51,987 bases of DNA from Saccoglossus kowalevskii. Lineage: Eukaryota > Hemichordata > Enteropneusta > Harrimaniidae. Positions 12,291 to 25,200 of this stretch are shown here, piece after piece. Position 1 is the stretch's first letter; each line of letters opens with the position of its first letter. Both the position numbers and the translations under genes were made by a program. The stretch is from positions 466,568 to 518,554 of the forward strand of contig NW_003130356.1 in NCBI RefSeq assembly GCF_000003605.2. Reading direction: 5' to 3'. The notes under the pieces are model-generated. The model was not told the origin of the DNA. It did no database searches and was given only the letters and a program-made list of their open reading frames with translations.

Positions 12291-15200
12291 TCATTCCGTT
12301 GTCAGGTATGCTCGGTTTAACACTACTTCTAATTGTTCATGACCACAGTTGTACAAATCTAAAACTACAACCATCCTTTGACCTTTGACCTCGTCTAACT
12401 GTTTTTGTATCTCATTTACACAACTTGAGGATGAATGGGGCCTTTTTGTTGCTTTCTCTGGTGCTTGCCTTGATTGTTTCTGTTTAGAACTTTTCTGCAA
12501 TGTTTTTCTCGTCCCAGCACTAACTGCAGATACACTAGTAGTATTATCTTCAGAATCTGAAAATATAGTATGTATTGTATCGATGGTGCTCTTGTTAAAA
12601 CACAAAAACCTTGCTAAAGCACATAGCTGTCAACCAAACACCTCTGTAAACCAAACACCTCTGTAAACCAAACACCTCTGTAAACCAAACACCTTTGTAC
12701 AACAACTTTGTAAACCTAAGACCTCTGTAAGCCGTACCACTTTCAGTACCCCTGGTGTTCAGTTTAGACAGGTTTCCCTATACAGTAAAATAGAAGACAA
12801 AACTATGTATGTTTAATTTTGTAAACCAAGTCTGAAAAACACGATTTTGATCGCCGCCTCAGTTTCAGTAATGATGTCAAATTACAATTTTTTTTTTATG
12901 TTAAAGCTTTGCCCCAAAATTGAGAAATTATTGGATGTGATCGACACATATTTATAAAAATAGAAGAATAATTTACTTATACTGAAGTGCAAATGTAATA
13001 GGAATAACAGGTTGACACAATTATTGCTGTTACAATGCTAAACTGTCATTTATATTCACATACAGTATGTACCTGTGTTTGTACACCCAGAGGTAAGAAG
13101 ATCCACGAACGACATATTGTTGTTATCACCCACACCGTGTTTCGGTATAAATGCAGCATTAACTGCACATGTTCGATTCAATCCTAATATGGTAATGATG
13201 TAGAATTCCTCAATGGAAGACATCAGCGGCACGTCTGCAACGAAACAATTGATATATCATGAGCAGTATTCCCCCAACATACTTTTAAACAGATCCCATG
13301 CCTGAACCTTCAAGTACAAGTTTTTAATCAACAAGACAACCACAAATGATATGTGAAGACGGAGCCATGCAAGTATCAAACGCTACATAGATAAGGTCGA
13401 TGTGACCTTAATATAAACTTTCCCAATCAAACCACTCATTGTATGAAGCCAAGAGCTAAACAAGATGGCAGAAATTAGTTGCACTTTCTCGTTTCGTTAT
13501 GAACTTTTTTTTTCAAGCATGTTTACCATCTTGGAAATATTCCGTAATTTTCCATATTTGGAATTTGCATCTCCTAATAAGGTAGGTTGTAGATACCCTG
13601 TTATAGTAATAAAGTGACAGAGGTACATGTATAATAATGCAATTACCATGCTGAGACATTTATCATGCGTTTTTCTCAATAAAAGTCTGAATGATCACAG
13701 TGAGTCCCACATAACAAAAAAAAGTCAGAATGAGAAATTAACTCACCAGCTAACTTTCCAGGTGGTATATTTGCTGGCAACACAGATGGCAGTAAACCCA
13801 AGTGATATAACAATAGCTCTTTTTTTGTCTCAGAGTATTGTCTTGGTAGGGTCTGTTCATGAATGTTATCCAATCCAATTACTGGTATTCTTTGTTGTAG
13901 AACCATCCATTGCGAGTCTAGGATATAAGACTTGATTTGCTGGTTTTCATTGATGGGTTCATCTTCGTCATCATCTGATGTAATCTGTGAAATATAACAA
14001 TTACAGAATTGAGTTACCAACGACACTATTACTATTGTCGTCGTCGCTGCCACCGTTACAATCATTGTCATCATCATCACTGTCTTTGTTGTCATCATTG
14101 ATTTAATTATCATGGCAATCATTATTATAATAATTATCAGGTGTATATCTCAGTTTTATATGCCTCTACTGGGTAGGAAGTATTTTAAGGGAAGTCATTA
14201 ATATCAGAGGAAACGAGAACTTGAACATTATTTCATAGAGTAGGTAAAGGCAGCCATATTATGACTAGTAAATGTGTATAATATGGCTGCCTTTACTCAA
14301 TCAGTGGACCAAAGAGGCAACCTAGCACACTGTAAAATAGAAAATCATTATAATTTCTTAGTCATAAATACAGATAATTTCTCAGTTATAAATTACTGGT
14401 AGTGATAGGTAACAGTAAAAGTAACAACATCTGCTATGATACACTTTGACTATTTGATTTTGTCAGTAGAATACATCATTTCCTATTTTTGCATCTCTGA
14501 TATATTAGACCAAATAACAATTACACAGCATACTTGCTCTATTAGTAGACCATGTGTACTCCTATAAGAGCAAATATGATGAAATAAACACTAGGAGACA
14601 TTTAATCTTTTCACCCCAAGTTCCCTCTTACAAAACAGTTTAAAGTCTGCACTTTCCATCAGAAGACTTGGACAAAAATAGCCAAACTTATTGGGTAAAG
14701 CTCAAAATTGACTCAAATTGTGTCTGTTGGCTTCAAAATTAGAGTTCATTTCCAGAAATGAAATTTCCAAAAATTTGAAGAATACAATAAAAAAGTACAG
14801 AAACATTTTGGCAAGGAAGTCTGGTAGTGGAAAGGTTAAAATAAACAGCAATAAATCTAAATACAAGATAAAAACTTCTAATCACCTGACTTGGTGTCTT
14901 TTTTTCGCCATATTTCTTTCTTCTCTTTGGATTAGATCGACCAGTTTCCTGAATGGTGGTTGTATTCTCAACATTGATCACCCTAGATCTGAAAGTTGAT
15001 GTAGAATTCTTAATGCCTACTATAAACATGTACATTATGTCAAACAACATCATGTTTTCAATTTATTCATTATCAGATTCAATGATTCTGGAAAAATCTG
15101 CTTCTCAATACGAAGACATTGCCTGGTTTTCTTTAACCTTTTCACCACCAGTTCCTTCTTTTCACCACAAATTCACAAAATAGTCCCGATTATAGTCTGC

Positions 15201-18200
15201 ACTATCCTTTAGAAGATTAAGACAAAAATTGCTCACTCTCAACAAGATCTCAGTGACTATTTTGAAGTAATTTTTCGCATATCTAATGTCCAGAATCAAT
15301 CTGACATGGTGTTCAACATCCTATATTTACATCAGTTCTACTACTAGTAAATTAATGCAATAGTAACAAATGATATTACATGTGGCGCTAACTTACCGCA
15401 GTGACCTTCCTACAAGTTGCTGTCGTTGACTCGCCCGTGTGCGTACTGGTGAAATCATGTTATCTGCTTGAGGTGAAGATTTCGGCTTTGCTGCGTCTGA
15501 TGGTACGCTACTTTGTGAATCTGTGCACATTGAGAGATAAACAAGTAAGGTACTCCTTAATTAGCTTGATAGTTAGACATTAAGGTTGTGTAGCCAAATA
15601 GGAGGCAAGCTTAAAAAGCCAGTACTAACATGTACAAAACTTAAGCAAGGTGTTCCCTGATTGGCTTGATAGTTAGGTATTAAGGTTTTGTAGCCAATGA
15701 GAGGCAAGCTTAAAAAGCCAGTACTAACATGTACAAAACTTAAGCAAGGTGTTCCCTGATTGGCTTGATAGTTAGGTATTAAGGTTTTGTAGCCAAATAG
15801 GAGGCAAGCTTAAAAAGCCAGTACTAACATGTACAAAACTTAAGCAAGGTGTTCCCTGATTGGCTTGATAGTTAGGTATTAAGGTTTTGTAGCCAATGAG
15901 AGGCAAGCTTAAAAAGCCAGTACTAACATGTACAAAACTTAAGCAAGGTGTTCCCTGATTGGCTTGATAGTTAGGTATTAGGGTTTTGTAGCCAATGAGA
16001 GGCAAGCTTAAAAAGCCAGTACTAACATGTACAAAACTTAAGCAAGGTGTTCCCTGATTGGCTTGATAGTTAGGTATTAGGGTTTTGTAGCCAATGAGAG
16101 GCAAGCTTAAAAAGCCAGTACTAACATGTACAAAACTTAAGCAAGGTGTTCCCTGATTGGCTTGATAGTTAGGTATTAGGGTTTTGTAGCCAATGAGAGG
16201 CAAGCTAAAAAAGCCAGTACTAACATGTACAAAACTTAAGCAAGGTGTTCCCTGATTGGCTTGATAGTTAGGTATTAGGGTTTTGTAGCCAATGAGAGGC
16301 AAGTTTCCATAAAGCACTCACAAGTACATACAAAGCAATGTATATGTTCCCCGATTGGCTTGACAGTTACATATTAGGGCTGGATGGATAATCAGGAGCC
16401 ATCTTATCCAACTCACTTTCTGTAACCAATCATCATGAAATATAAACCAACTAATATATGTATGATATATATACCTCTACGTTGGTGCATGTGGTAGAGT
16501 TGTGATATCTTAACCGCTGCTATGTGTCCCTGTACAAGAACCCTCTTATGTTCTCTATAGTGTAAGTTTTCCAATTCCGACTGCACTTTATCCACTGGAA
16601 GAATCTATAGAAACAAAGTGTAATCAAAAAAAGTTCAGAAAGACTTGGTACATGTGTACTAGTGGGTAGTAGAAGAAATGATTAACCTTTTTACCACTAG
16701 ACTTTCTCGCCCAAATTTTACTGCCCTCTTTTCTTTTTTCTATGTTTTTTTTTCAGTATTTCTGGAATTGAACCCTAATTTTGGAACCAACAGATAAAAT
16801 CTGAGTAAATTTTCAGTTTTTACTCAAAAAATTTTGCTATTTTTTTCCATTGAAAGATATATAGGACTATTTTGTAAATTTGTGATGAATAAAGGAAACT
16901 GGTGGTAAAAAGGTTATTAAAGACATGATATAGACAAATACACAAACATGACACCAAATTTTATGGGCAGTGTGTTAATAACACAAATGCCTTTTGATCC
17001 TAACTAAAACCATTTAGGCAAACGGCTTTCGTAGTTGATGATCAGTATTATCATACATATAGCTTCAAAAGCATTAAAATTGGTCGTTCCATAAAAATCG
17101 GCGATTGTTTCAAAATGTCTCTGCACTCAATCCAAAATTTGAAATAGGTAAAATTCTTGTCACCAACGTTGAGCACATTATTGACGTTCCATTACAACCT
17201 TTTCTTTGTCTACATTTGAAGCAGAAGCATTAAATTGCATGCCATCATAGAAACATAATTCTGTCAGGAAAGCAAATATTCGAACAACGCAAAACATTTT
17301 TTTTCTTCGTCATATTTGGCTTTTATCTCTTATTAAATAATTCCTACAAACAGGAATATGTGACCTGATGGTTGAAATAGCTACGCTGTACTATAGAAAT
17401 GTTGTGGTACTACATGTAAAGTCAAATAATGCACATCCAGAAAACAGTTAAAATACAGTTTAAAATAGATTCTTAAGAAGATAATTGAATTAATGATATC
17501 GTCACGAAACAAACAAATCTGACAGAGCTCCACTCCTACATACCATATATCAAAGCAATCAACTTAGTATGTGGAAAATGTGATTGTTGGTGAACGGACG
17601 ATGACAGACAATCACCTACCGATACATATGACGCAAGTATGCACTCATAAAGTATGAAATCGCATTGATTTTCGCTAAATGTCAAAGTATGACAACACGG
17701 TAATGCATGAAGTTGAGCAAATAATTAAATTTTATTCATCAAAGCAAAGCGTATGCAAATGAGGCTTAGATGAAACACTTCTTACTGGTACATTCTTCTA
17801 CTTCATCTCTTGATTTATTTATAAAAGACCTCTTTTGATTGGCTAGCATTAGTACAAAATTTAGTTTTATCCATTAGGCCAGACTTTTTTTATTCCTTGT
17901 TTCTCGAGCTTTTATAAATTAATTTTTTTGAGGAGGGCAGAAAAAAAATAAAATTATTTTTTTTTTCCCATTAGATTTGTGTGATTCACAAAGAATTGTA
18001 AGTGAGATCATTGATCGGAGAGAAGAAATGAAATAAAATGTTGTTCTATGTATAACCTTGTTTCTCATCTGCACGAGACTTCGATACTTTGATCATGATA
18101 CTCCCACGAAAATGCAACTTGGGTTTGTAAGGTGGCGGGCGGAAAAAAATGAAGATAAAAATAATTTTTTTTAGCAATTTTTTTCACTTGCAAGTCTGCG

Positions 18201-19217
18201 GGCGCGAGAAATTACTCTGAAATAAAATTTTATTTTTATTTCATGTTCGGCTCTTGTTCATTCGGCGGGTTCGCGAAACAAGGGATAATAAAAAGTCTGG
18301 CCTTAAGACAACATTTTTCTCACCGATAGCTGACTGAATGGAGAGTATTTATCCTTATATTCATCTATGGTTGTTGGCAAGGGAGGGTAACTATAGTAAC
18401 CACCCATCGAGGATGTATCCATCAATTTCTTGGCCATTTCTGAGTTCCTCCAGGACTGTACGCGTCCAACGTGAAATTCGGATTTGAATATATTATGGCA
18501 GTTTTCACTTGTATAGACCTGTATTGAGAGAAAAGCATCAACTCAAGTTATACTAGTAGCTGTCTCTGTAGAAACACATTGACCAATAAGAACATTTTTG
18601 CAATAAGTCTGAGACGTAACATGAGACTCAAAACTTTGCAAAAAGAAAATAGTTAACATTTTTAAACAATTTTGCATTGATACAGTAAAACTAAGAAAAC
18701 TCATTGTCATTTTTAATATCTGTTGAACCAACTTTTTGTAATTATTCTGTAATATTCTTTGCACCTCGTAATTAATATATTCCATCTATGTGTACTTCTA
18801 TTGGTGAGCCCCAGGACTTAACAGGGTTAAAAGAATGAATGAAATGATTACCTAATATTGGTTAGTTATACAGGGGTATATTGGTTAAATAGAGGTCAAT
18901 ATCGCACTCACCTGACTATCATTGGTTGTTGTGAGGTACACAAATCGTAATGACCTGGAGTTGTCACCACACTGATTCATCACCTTCATCTGCGTACATA
19001 TCGCCACCATACCAGGCACCAATTCTCTGTGTACTGAGGGCTTTAATGTCAAAGAAAAAATAATGAAATTATTTCATATAACATGTAAATCTTATCGGTA
19101 ATACAGGTTTATATTTCTAAAAGAGGTCACGCATGTTTTGCGTGCATGCATGGAGAGTAATTGGTTGAAAAACCAAATAAAATACTGACCCCTTTTTTGC
19201 TGCTGTTATTAAATATA

Positions 19218-19266
<49 letters not shown>

Positions 19267-22200
19267 TATTTCCTCTTGAATGAACAAAACACTGCTTATA
19301 AGACATCATGTCCAGCAGCTCATTCATTTTGAAGCAAAATTAAAGTTTATTGTAAGATTAGTTTGGAATTAGTCACCATTCACATGCAATATATTTACCA
19401 TACTGGCACATAAAAAGCTACGTAGTCACAATCCATATTTGGATTCAATGCTTATTCCAAAATACTGCGGGTCAAATTACTATGAATCTCTTGTGCATCA
19501 GTATTCCGAATGAATTTTATACAATCAATCAATCTATCGATCGATCAAATGAAAAAGCAAAATTATTGCCAACATTCGGATGTACAGATGATATATTAAA
19601 CACTGAATACATAAACCTCACAATTTGTGCAAAATTCAGACCTGAATTGTTGCAAAAACCAAATAAAAGCTTTCAAACTTATTCCAGAAAACAACTTTAA
19701 TTAATTCAGAAATTCTACCTGTGCTGTGCTGAATATCTGTAATATCATTGGCTGACTGCAGGATTGGTCCATTATATGAATCCATCTATAGGTCCAGAAT
19801 GAGTCTTTACTTGCTCCTGTTAGTATATATTAGTAGACATTGATCAGTACTGTAAAATGATTAATTTTCACTAGGTTTAAATTTCACTGATTTACCATTT
19901 CAGGCATATTCAGTGGGTATTCACGGTTTTATCATTTAGATAATGTGTTCTACCCTAAATTTTACATATTCACTGGGTTTTATTTTAGCGCATTTTCCAG
20001 TCAGCTAAATAAGCAAAATAAAAACCCAGTTAATAATTAACACCTTTACAGTATATTGAGCATCATAATGAAAATAGAAATAAACAGTGTTCTCATCGGA
20101 CATGAAACATTTGTCATTTGCCTCATGATACAATTTTTTTACGTCCATGAGACAAATTGTCTCACAAAAATGCAAGAAAATATGAGTGACAATTCATAAG
20201 TGTAGAATAAAAATTCAAACATAATAAAAATTTGAGTACATTGTCTAAACTGCAAGACGAATAAAATACTGTGGAATACTTTATTTTCGCTGGAATGAAT
20301 TTTCGCTGAAAAGGCTTTTTGGGCGTTTTGTATGGAATTTATTTTCACTGATTTTTGATGTGTTTAATGGAAAATATCGGAAAAAAAGTATATTCGCTGG
20401 ATTTTATTTTCACAGAATCATCCCTTCAGCGAAAATAAATTCCAAGCGAAAATAAAGTATTCTACAGTACTTCATTTCTGTCTCTAGATTGGCATAGATG
20501 GGTAATTGTCTCTTACTTTCTAAGCTGGTGGAGCAATTCCACCCAATGTACTTAATTCCCAATGAGAACACTGCATACTGAGGACACAAGGACAAAAAGC
20601 AGAAAGTATAAAAACAAAACAAAAGCTTTATCATTTATCTTTTTCACCACCAGACTTTCTTGCCCAAATGAACCCTAATTTTGGAGCCAACAGACAAAAT
20701 TTGAGTAAATTTTAAATTTTTACTGAAAAAATTTGGCTACTTTTGTCCCAATCTTCTGAAAGAAAGTGCAGACTATAAACAGAACTATTTTGTGAAATTT
20801 TGATGAAAAAGGGGGAACTGGTGGTGAAAAGGTTAACATGTACTGGATGATGATGCAATTATTGTTTACTCTTCTTCTTCTTTCTTTCCACAAATAAGGT
20901 AATTACTGCCATGAGTGCAACTGTGTACTGACAGAGTGTATACTTTGCGATACACCTGTGATTATTATTGTATCCACCTAGGCCAATCTGATTAAATCCA
21001 ATTTAGATATACCGGTAGGCTCCATTTTTATTTTCAATTGCCATATTTAGTTCATTCTTATTTTCATTGAGAACAACATTGGATGTGTCAATCCAAGAAA
21101 TTAAATTGGAAGTCATATTATCGCCACCAATGATTTTGAGATACTCAAAAATTACCTTTTTTGACATTTCGTATTCTCTGCCATCTACTGATATATGTGA
21201 CAACACCACACACGTCACAGATTAACTGGTCTGGTATGCCACTGAAAGAGAAAACATAAAAACCATGAAACGATAGATTCTATAGTTTTCTTTAGGCACC
21301 ATCCACGAAATAGTTCCATTTATAGTCTGCTCATTTCCCAAATGTAATGTTGCGAACATTTTGAATTTTTTGATCAAAAAATTAGAGGCAATGTTGAATT
21401 TTGTCTGATTGATTCAAAATTAAGTTTGAATTTAGTGAAAATCACAGAAAATGTGAACAAATTTATCCAAAGGGTTAATAACCTTTTTTTGCTCATTGTT
21501 TAAAACAAGAATTTAATAATTTAACAAAAATCAATCGAAAAGAATTCAATATACTGAATGGCCATTGACTTGAGGTATGCCTTGTTGTATAATTACTGTA
21601 CACCAGTTATAGCATATCGTAATTTTAACAGAATTGTTTGTTTTTTCTGTGAGGTTTTTTATGTATTTGTAAAACATAAAAAACTCTAGCCACTACATTT
21701 TTTAGTTCGTCACCAACAAATTCAACTTGGTTGCCAATTACCACTAGGAAAAAAATTAAACTTGTCCAACAAATCACAGTTACAATAGAGGATGAATATG
21801 GTGAGTATAAAATCCACTATTTTAATACTGTGAAAAAAGTAATATTCACTGGGTTTAATTATAATAAATTTGGTGTTGCAGCAAGTATATTCAAGGAAAC
21901 AATAGATTCTATTATTTTTTTTCAATTTTCACTGGATTTCAAATTAATCGGTTTTTGAAGGAAACAATACCTTCTATTGGTAAATTTGAAAATACACTAG
22001 GTTGTCACTTAGCACGTTTATCTCCGTCAGCGAAATAAACAATTTTACCTTAATTGTCGTTTTGTTATAAATTTATTCGTAACTCTTGGTAAATCAGCGG
22101 TAACAGAGGATGAATGTAAAACTTGTATCACAGACCCCGGATGACTGGAATTCAAACTTAGTTCTACCTCGAGTTGTTTTATGTTTGGATTGTGTAATGC

Positions 22201-25200
22201 CGCTTTTCCTCGTAGACTGTACCTCTTTTTTATTTCATAGTCTTCAATCAGTAATATGTTACCTACGAAAATACTGAAAAAAAAAAGAAGTTATGGTTAA
22301 TTGTGAAATTGGAAAGCATTCACAAAGAATCTTAAGAATAGTTTCACTTGAGCTTAATTTCTTGATAGGCAAATTTAATATGTCAATTGTTTTTTTTAAT
22401 TTGGTTTAAAACTACGTCAATGGATCCAAAATTGAAGAAGAAATTACAGAAACTTATCATATAAGAAATGTGTGATCCCTTTGACTCCACAGCAAAATAT
22501 GACTTTATGATTTTATTAAATATAGAATTATTTTTACTGTGCAGCTTGAACTATTTGCATGTTACCACTTTGGTCATTAAGACTCAATCATGACAAGTTT
22601 TGAACTTTTTACCACCAGTTGACTCTTTTCAACACAAATTCACAAAATAGTCCCATTTATAGTCTGCATGTTTCTTCAGAAGAGAAATAGCCTAATATTT
22701 TGAGTAAAAACTGAAAATTTACTCATGACAAATTTTGTCTGTTGGCTCCAAAATTAGGCTTCATTGCCAGAAATATTGCAGAATATAAAAAAAAAGTACA
22801 GAAAAATTTGAGCGAGAAAGTCTGGTGGTGAACAGGTTAATGTTAGTCGTACAACCATTTATGACCACTGATCAACAACTGTATATTTTGTGTACAATGG
22901 TAGACTGGGACAGAAGACATAAGTTTGTGGATGTTGAAATTTGAACAGTGCAAAATACCGTATCACGTTTACAACCTTGTGTCAATATGCATACACTTTC
23001 ACCCAGTCATCCCATTATATGTACAGGTATACCAAAACAGCATATTGACTTGCTGACAGAAATTTTTTTTATAAATTTAAATCCTTATTAAAATAATTTA
23101 CTAAACATCATGATCAACATTATTGTTTATTTTGAAGAGTTGTACCGGTAATCCCATACATGCCTGTACTAGCAGTTTAGATACAAGATGATCCTTGAGA
23201 AATGACAGTATTGGGCAGTATGGGGNNNNNNNNNNNNNNNNNNNNNNNNNNNNNNNNNNNNNNNNNNNNNNNNNNTATACCACTCTACTGGGGCACCACA
23301 CAGGGAACAGCGCATACAAACCCCAGGATATATTAGTAGTAGATTATATACAAAGATACAAAAGATAGATCAGAATGACAGTATGGGGGGGGGGGGTTTA
23401 TATCACTGCATAGAAGCACCACAACAGGAATATCTTTCCTGTTCACCTGTAGATACAACACAGATAAAAAGATTTCTGAGAATGACAGTAGGGGGCACTA
23501 TACCACCAGACTTAGACAAAACAATACAAGAACACAACACAAATTTTAGTACTACTAACCTGTTGAAGTATTTCGGTGCAAGTTTAGTCCATAATATAAC
23601 AGACACACAGCCTGTGTTGTCGGCTAATTCCAGGTACATCTAAGTTAAAGCACAATGAAATGAACGCTGAAATACACAAGTCAATGTGCTCTATTTGCTC
23701 TATCAGTGGCACAGAAACTATGAGGTGTTTGAGGTGTGATTATAACGGCCAAAATAACTTAGATTTTAATAATCCAGTATGTTTTCATCTTTAATGATCC
23801 AGTAGAGAATTTATGCAATTATTAGTTCATGGGCAACTCGTTATTGAGATATAATTAAATGAATCATCAAATAAATGAAACCGAATCACTAAGACAACAG
23901 ACTGCTAGACTTGAAATAGCATCAGGTTTTAACGCCAAATCTGATAACATTTCCTCATGTAATGGTATAAGAAATGAAAGGGCACTGAGGCAAAATTGCA
24001 TTCTATCACATAAGTGTCTTGGTGTGCACAGAAACTGATATATCATACTTGTAATGGTACTTATCATACCAGTAGTTTTGTTATATGCTGTATTTAAACA
24101 TGTTCTTAACAGAATAGTTTATACACTGTTATTAAATAGACAGGTTCTAAGTTTGAAAACCAATGAAAAGAATTGTTATTTACAAGCATCAAGTCACAAA
24201 AAAATTGTCCATGTGTTGTGCAGAGTTTATTGGTCATTAAAAATCATATTTAATATTTTTTTTTATATTTTGTAAGTGTGCGTTGTAACTTGTCTTGCAC
24301 GTCAAACATTCAAAGTGATATTTGAATCCCAAGAGATGTTATAAAAAACCCATAGCTGTCTGTCCCTGTAGTCTCTAATGTCTTCACACAAATGAAGAAA
24401 ATAAAACTGCACTCATAAAACTACACTAATCTATAATCTCTCCAGCTTTGCAATCTGGAAATCAAAAATTATGCTTGAAACGTTTGTACCGTAAACGCTT
24501 TAATTTCATATGACACATATTTTCATGAATTTTCGAGTCTGATTAAATTGTGCTACTTAGTAGCATTGACAATTTTTTATGGGGTCCTACAATTTATGTC
24601 AGCAATTTTAGGAAAATTTAATTTAGTCTTTATGAATGTCGCAAATTCATCAAATTACAAAAATTTCTAACAGTGCAATTTTTAATAATTAAGCAATTTA
24701 CAGTACCCGGTATTGTTATGGCTTGGTAGGCTTTACCAATTTTACTTTTGGACACAAAACCACAACCCCAACTACTTGCCTTGGTACAAAACTACTGTAA
24801 AAGGATTAATTAAAAATGCGCTAAATTAAAACCTAGTGAATATGTAAAATTTAGCATAGAACACATTATCTAAATGATAAAACCGTGAATTTAAAACCCA
24901 CTTAATATGCCTAAAATGGTAAATCAGCAAAATTTTAACCCAATGAAAATTAGTCATTTTACAGTATTTAAAAAATGTTGTTGTTACCTTACCTGGTATG
25001 GCCACTTTTCTCTAAATTTACTAACTCTACCATAATGATGCAACCTAGCTTTACTCAGAACACGACCAATGATTTTGGGAAATGGTTTGTACAGTCTTCC
25101 TCGCTGCCATCTATCAATTGCATTACCTATTTTCACCACAGAGGCCGGTGTTTTCAACAATCGTGTCGGTTTCACTGAAATTTAATCCAAAAATATTGTG

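Larger units (their letters stand above)
12291..16604 (-). other. RADX: RADX C-terminal region (exons 12-17, residues 522-861)
   Basis: After LHYREHKRVLVQGHIAAV (exon 12) the protein becomes low-complexity and polar (exons 13-14). Exon 14 carries NPKRRKKYGEKK, a candidate nuclear localisation signal. Exon 15 opens with an acidic run (SDDDEDEP) and then the folded-looking segment TLPRQYSETKKELLLYHLG. Exon 16 encodes EEFYIITILGLNR. Exon 17 starts with a Ser/Lys/Gln-rich linker and closes with QRMVVVLDLYNCGHEQLEV and the stop. Strand-like endings in exons 15-17 suggest another OB-like unit, which is inference only. Confidence 0.7.
22049..25174 (-). other. RADX: RADX central OB-fold (exons 5-7, residues about 190-351)
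   Basis: Residues 220-250 (ending REKWPYQ) and 251-276 (MYLELADNTGCVSVILW...) form the beta-strand pattern of an RPA-type OB fold; residues 277-292 (IFVGNILLIEDYEIKK) continue it. Trp267 in SVILW sits where, as I recall, a Trp of human RADX OB2 is needed for DNA binding. The basic stretch K231-K246 is in the position of the positively charged face. Exon 7 has two possible acceptors: the one after TTTTTTCAG (start 22273) keeps the frame, while the one after CGTAG gives an immediate TAA, so the first was chosen. Confidence 0.8.

Noticed and set aside
12385-12666. 93-codon plus-strand frame
   Set aside because: Antisense shadow of RADX exon 17 plus the 17-bp repeat.
13985-14122. N-terminal Met-rich part of a 148-codon minus-strand frame
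   Set aside because: It is intron 14 read through; the true RADX exon 15 starts at 13984 after a CACAG acceptor.
15772-16317. 181-codon minus-strand frame of 33-residue repeats
   Set aside because: It is the translation of the 99-bp tandem array in RADX intron 12; it stays open only because the unit is a multiple of three.
19127-19327. Poly-Leu frame on the minus strand
   Set aside because: It is the AAT microsatellite.
22049-22266. Alternative RADX exon 7 acceptor after CGTAG
   Set aside because: With the upstream phase it gives an immediate TAA; the acceptor seven bases upstream keeps the frame.
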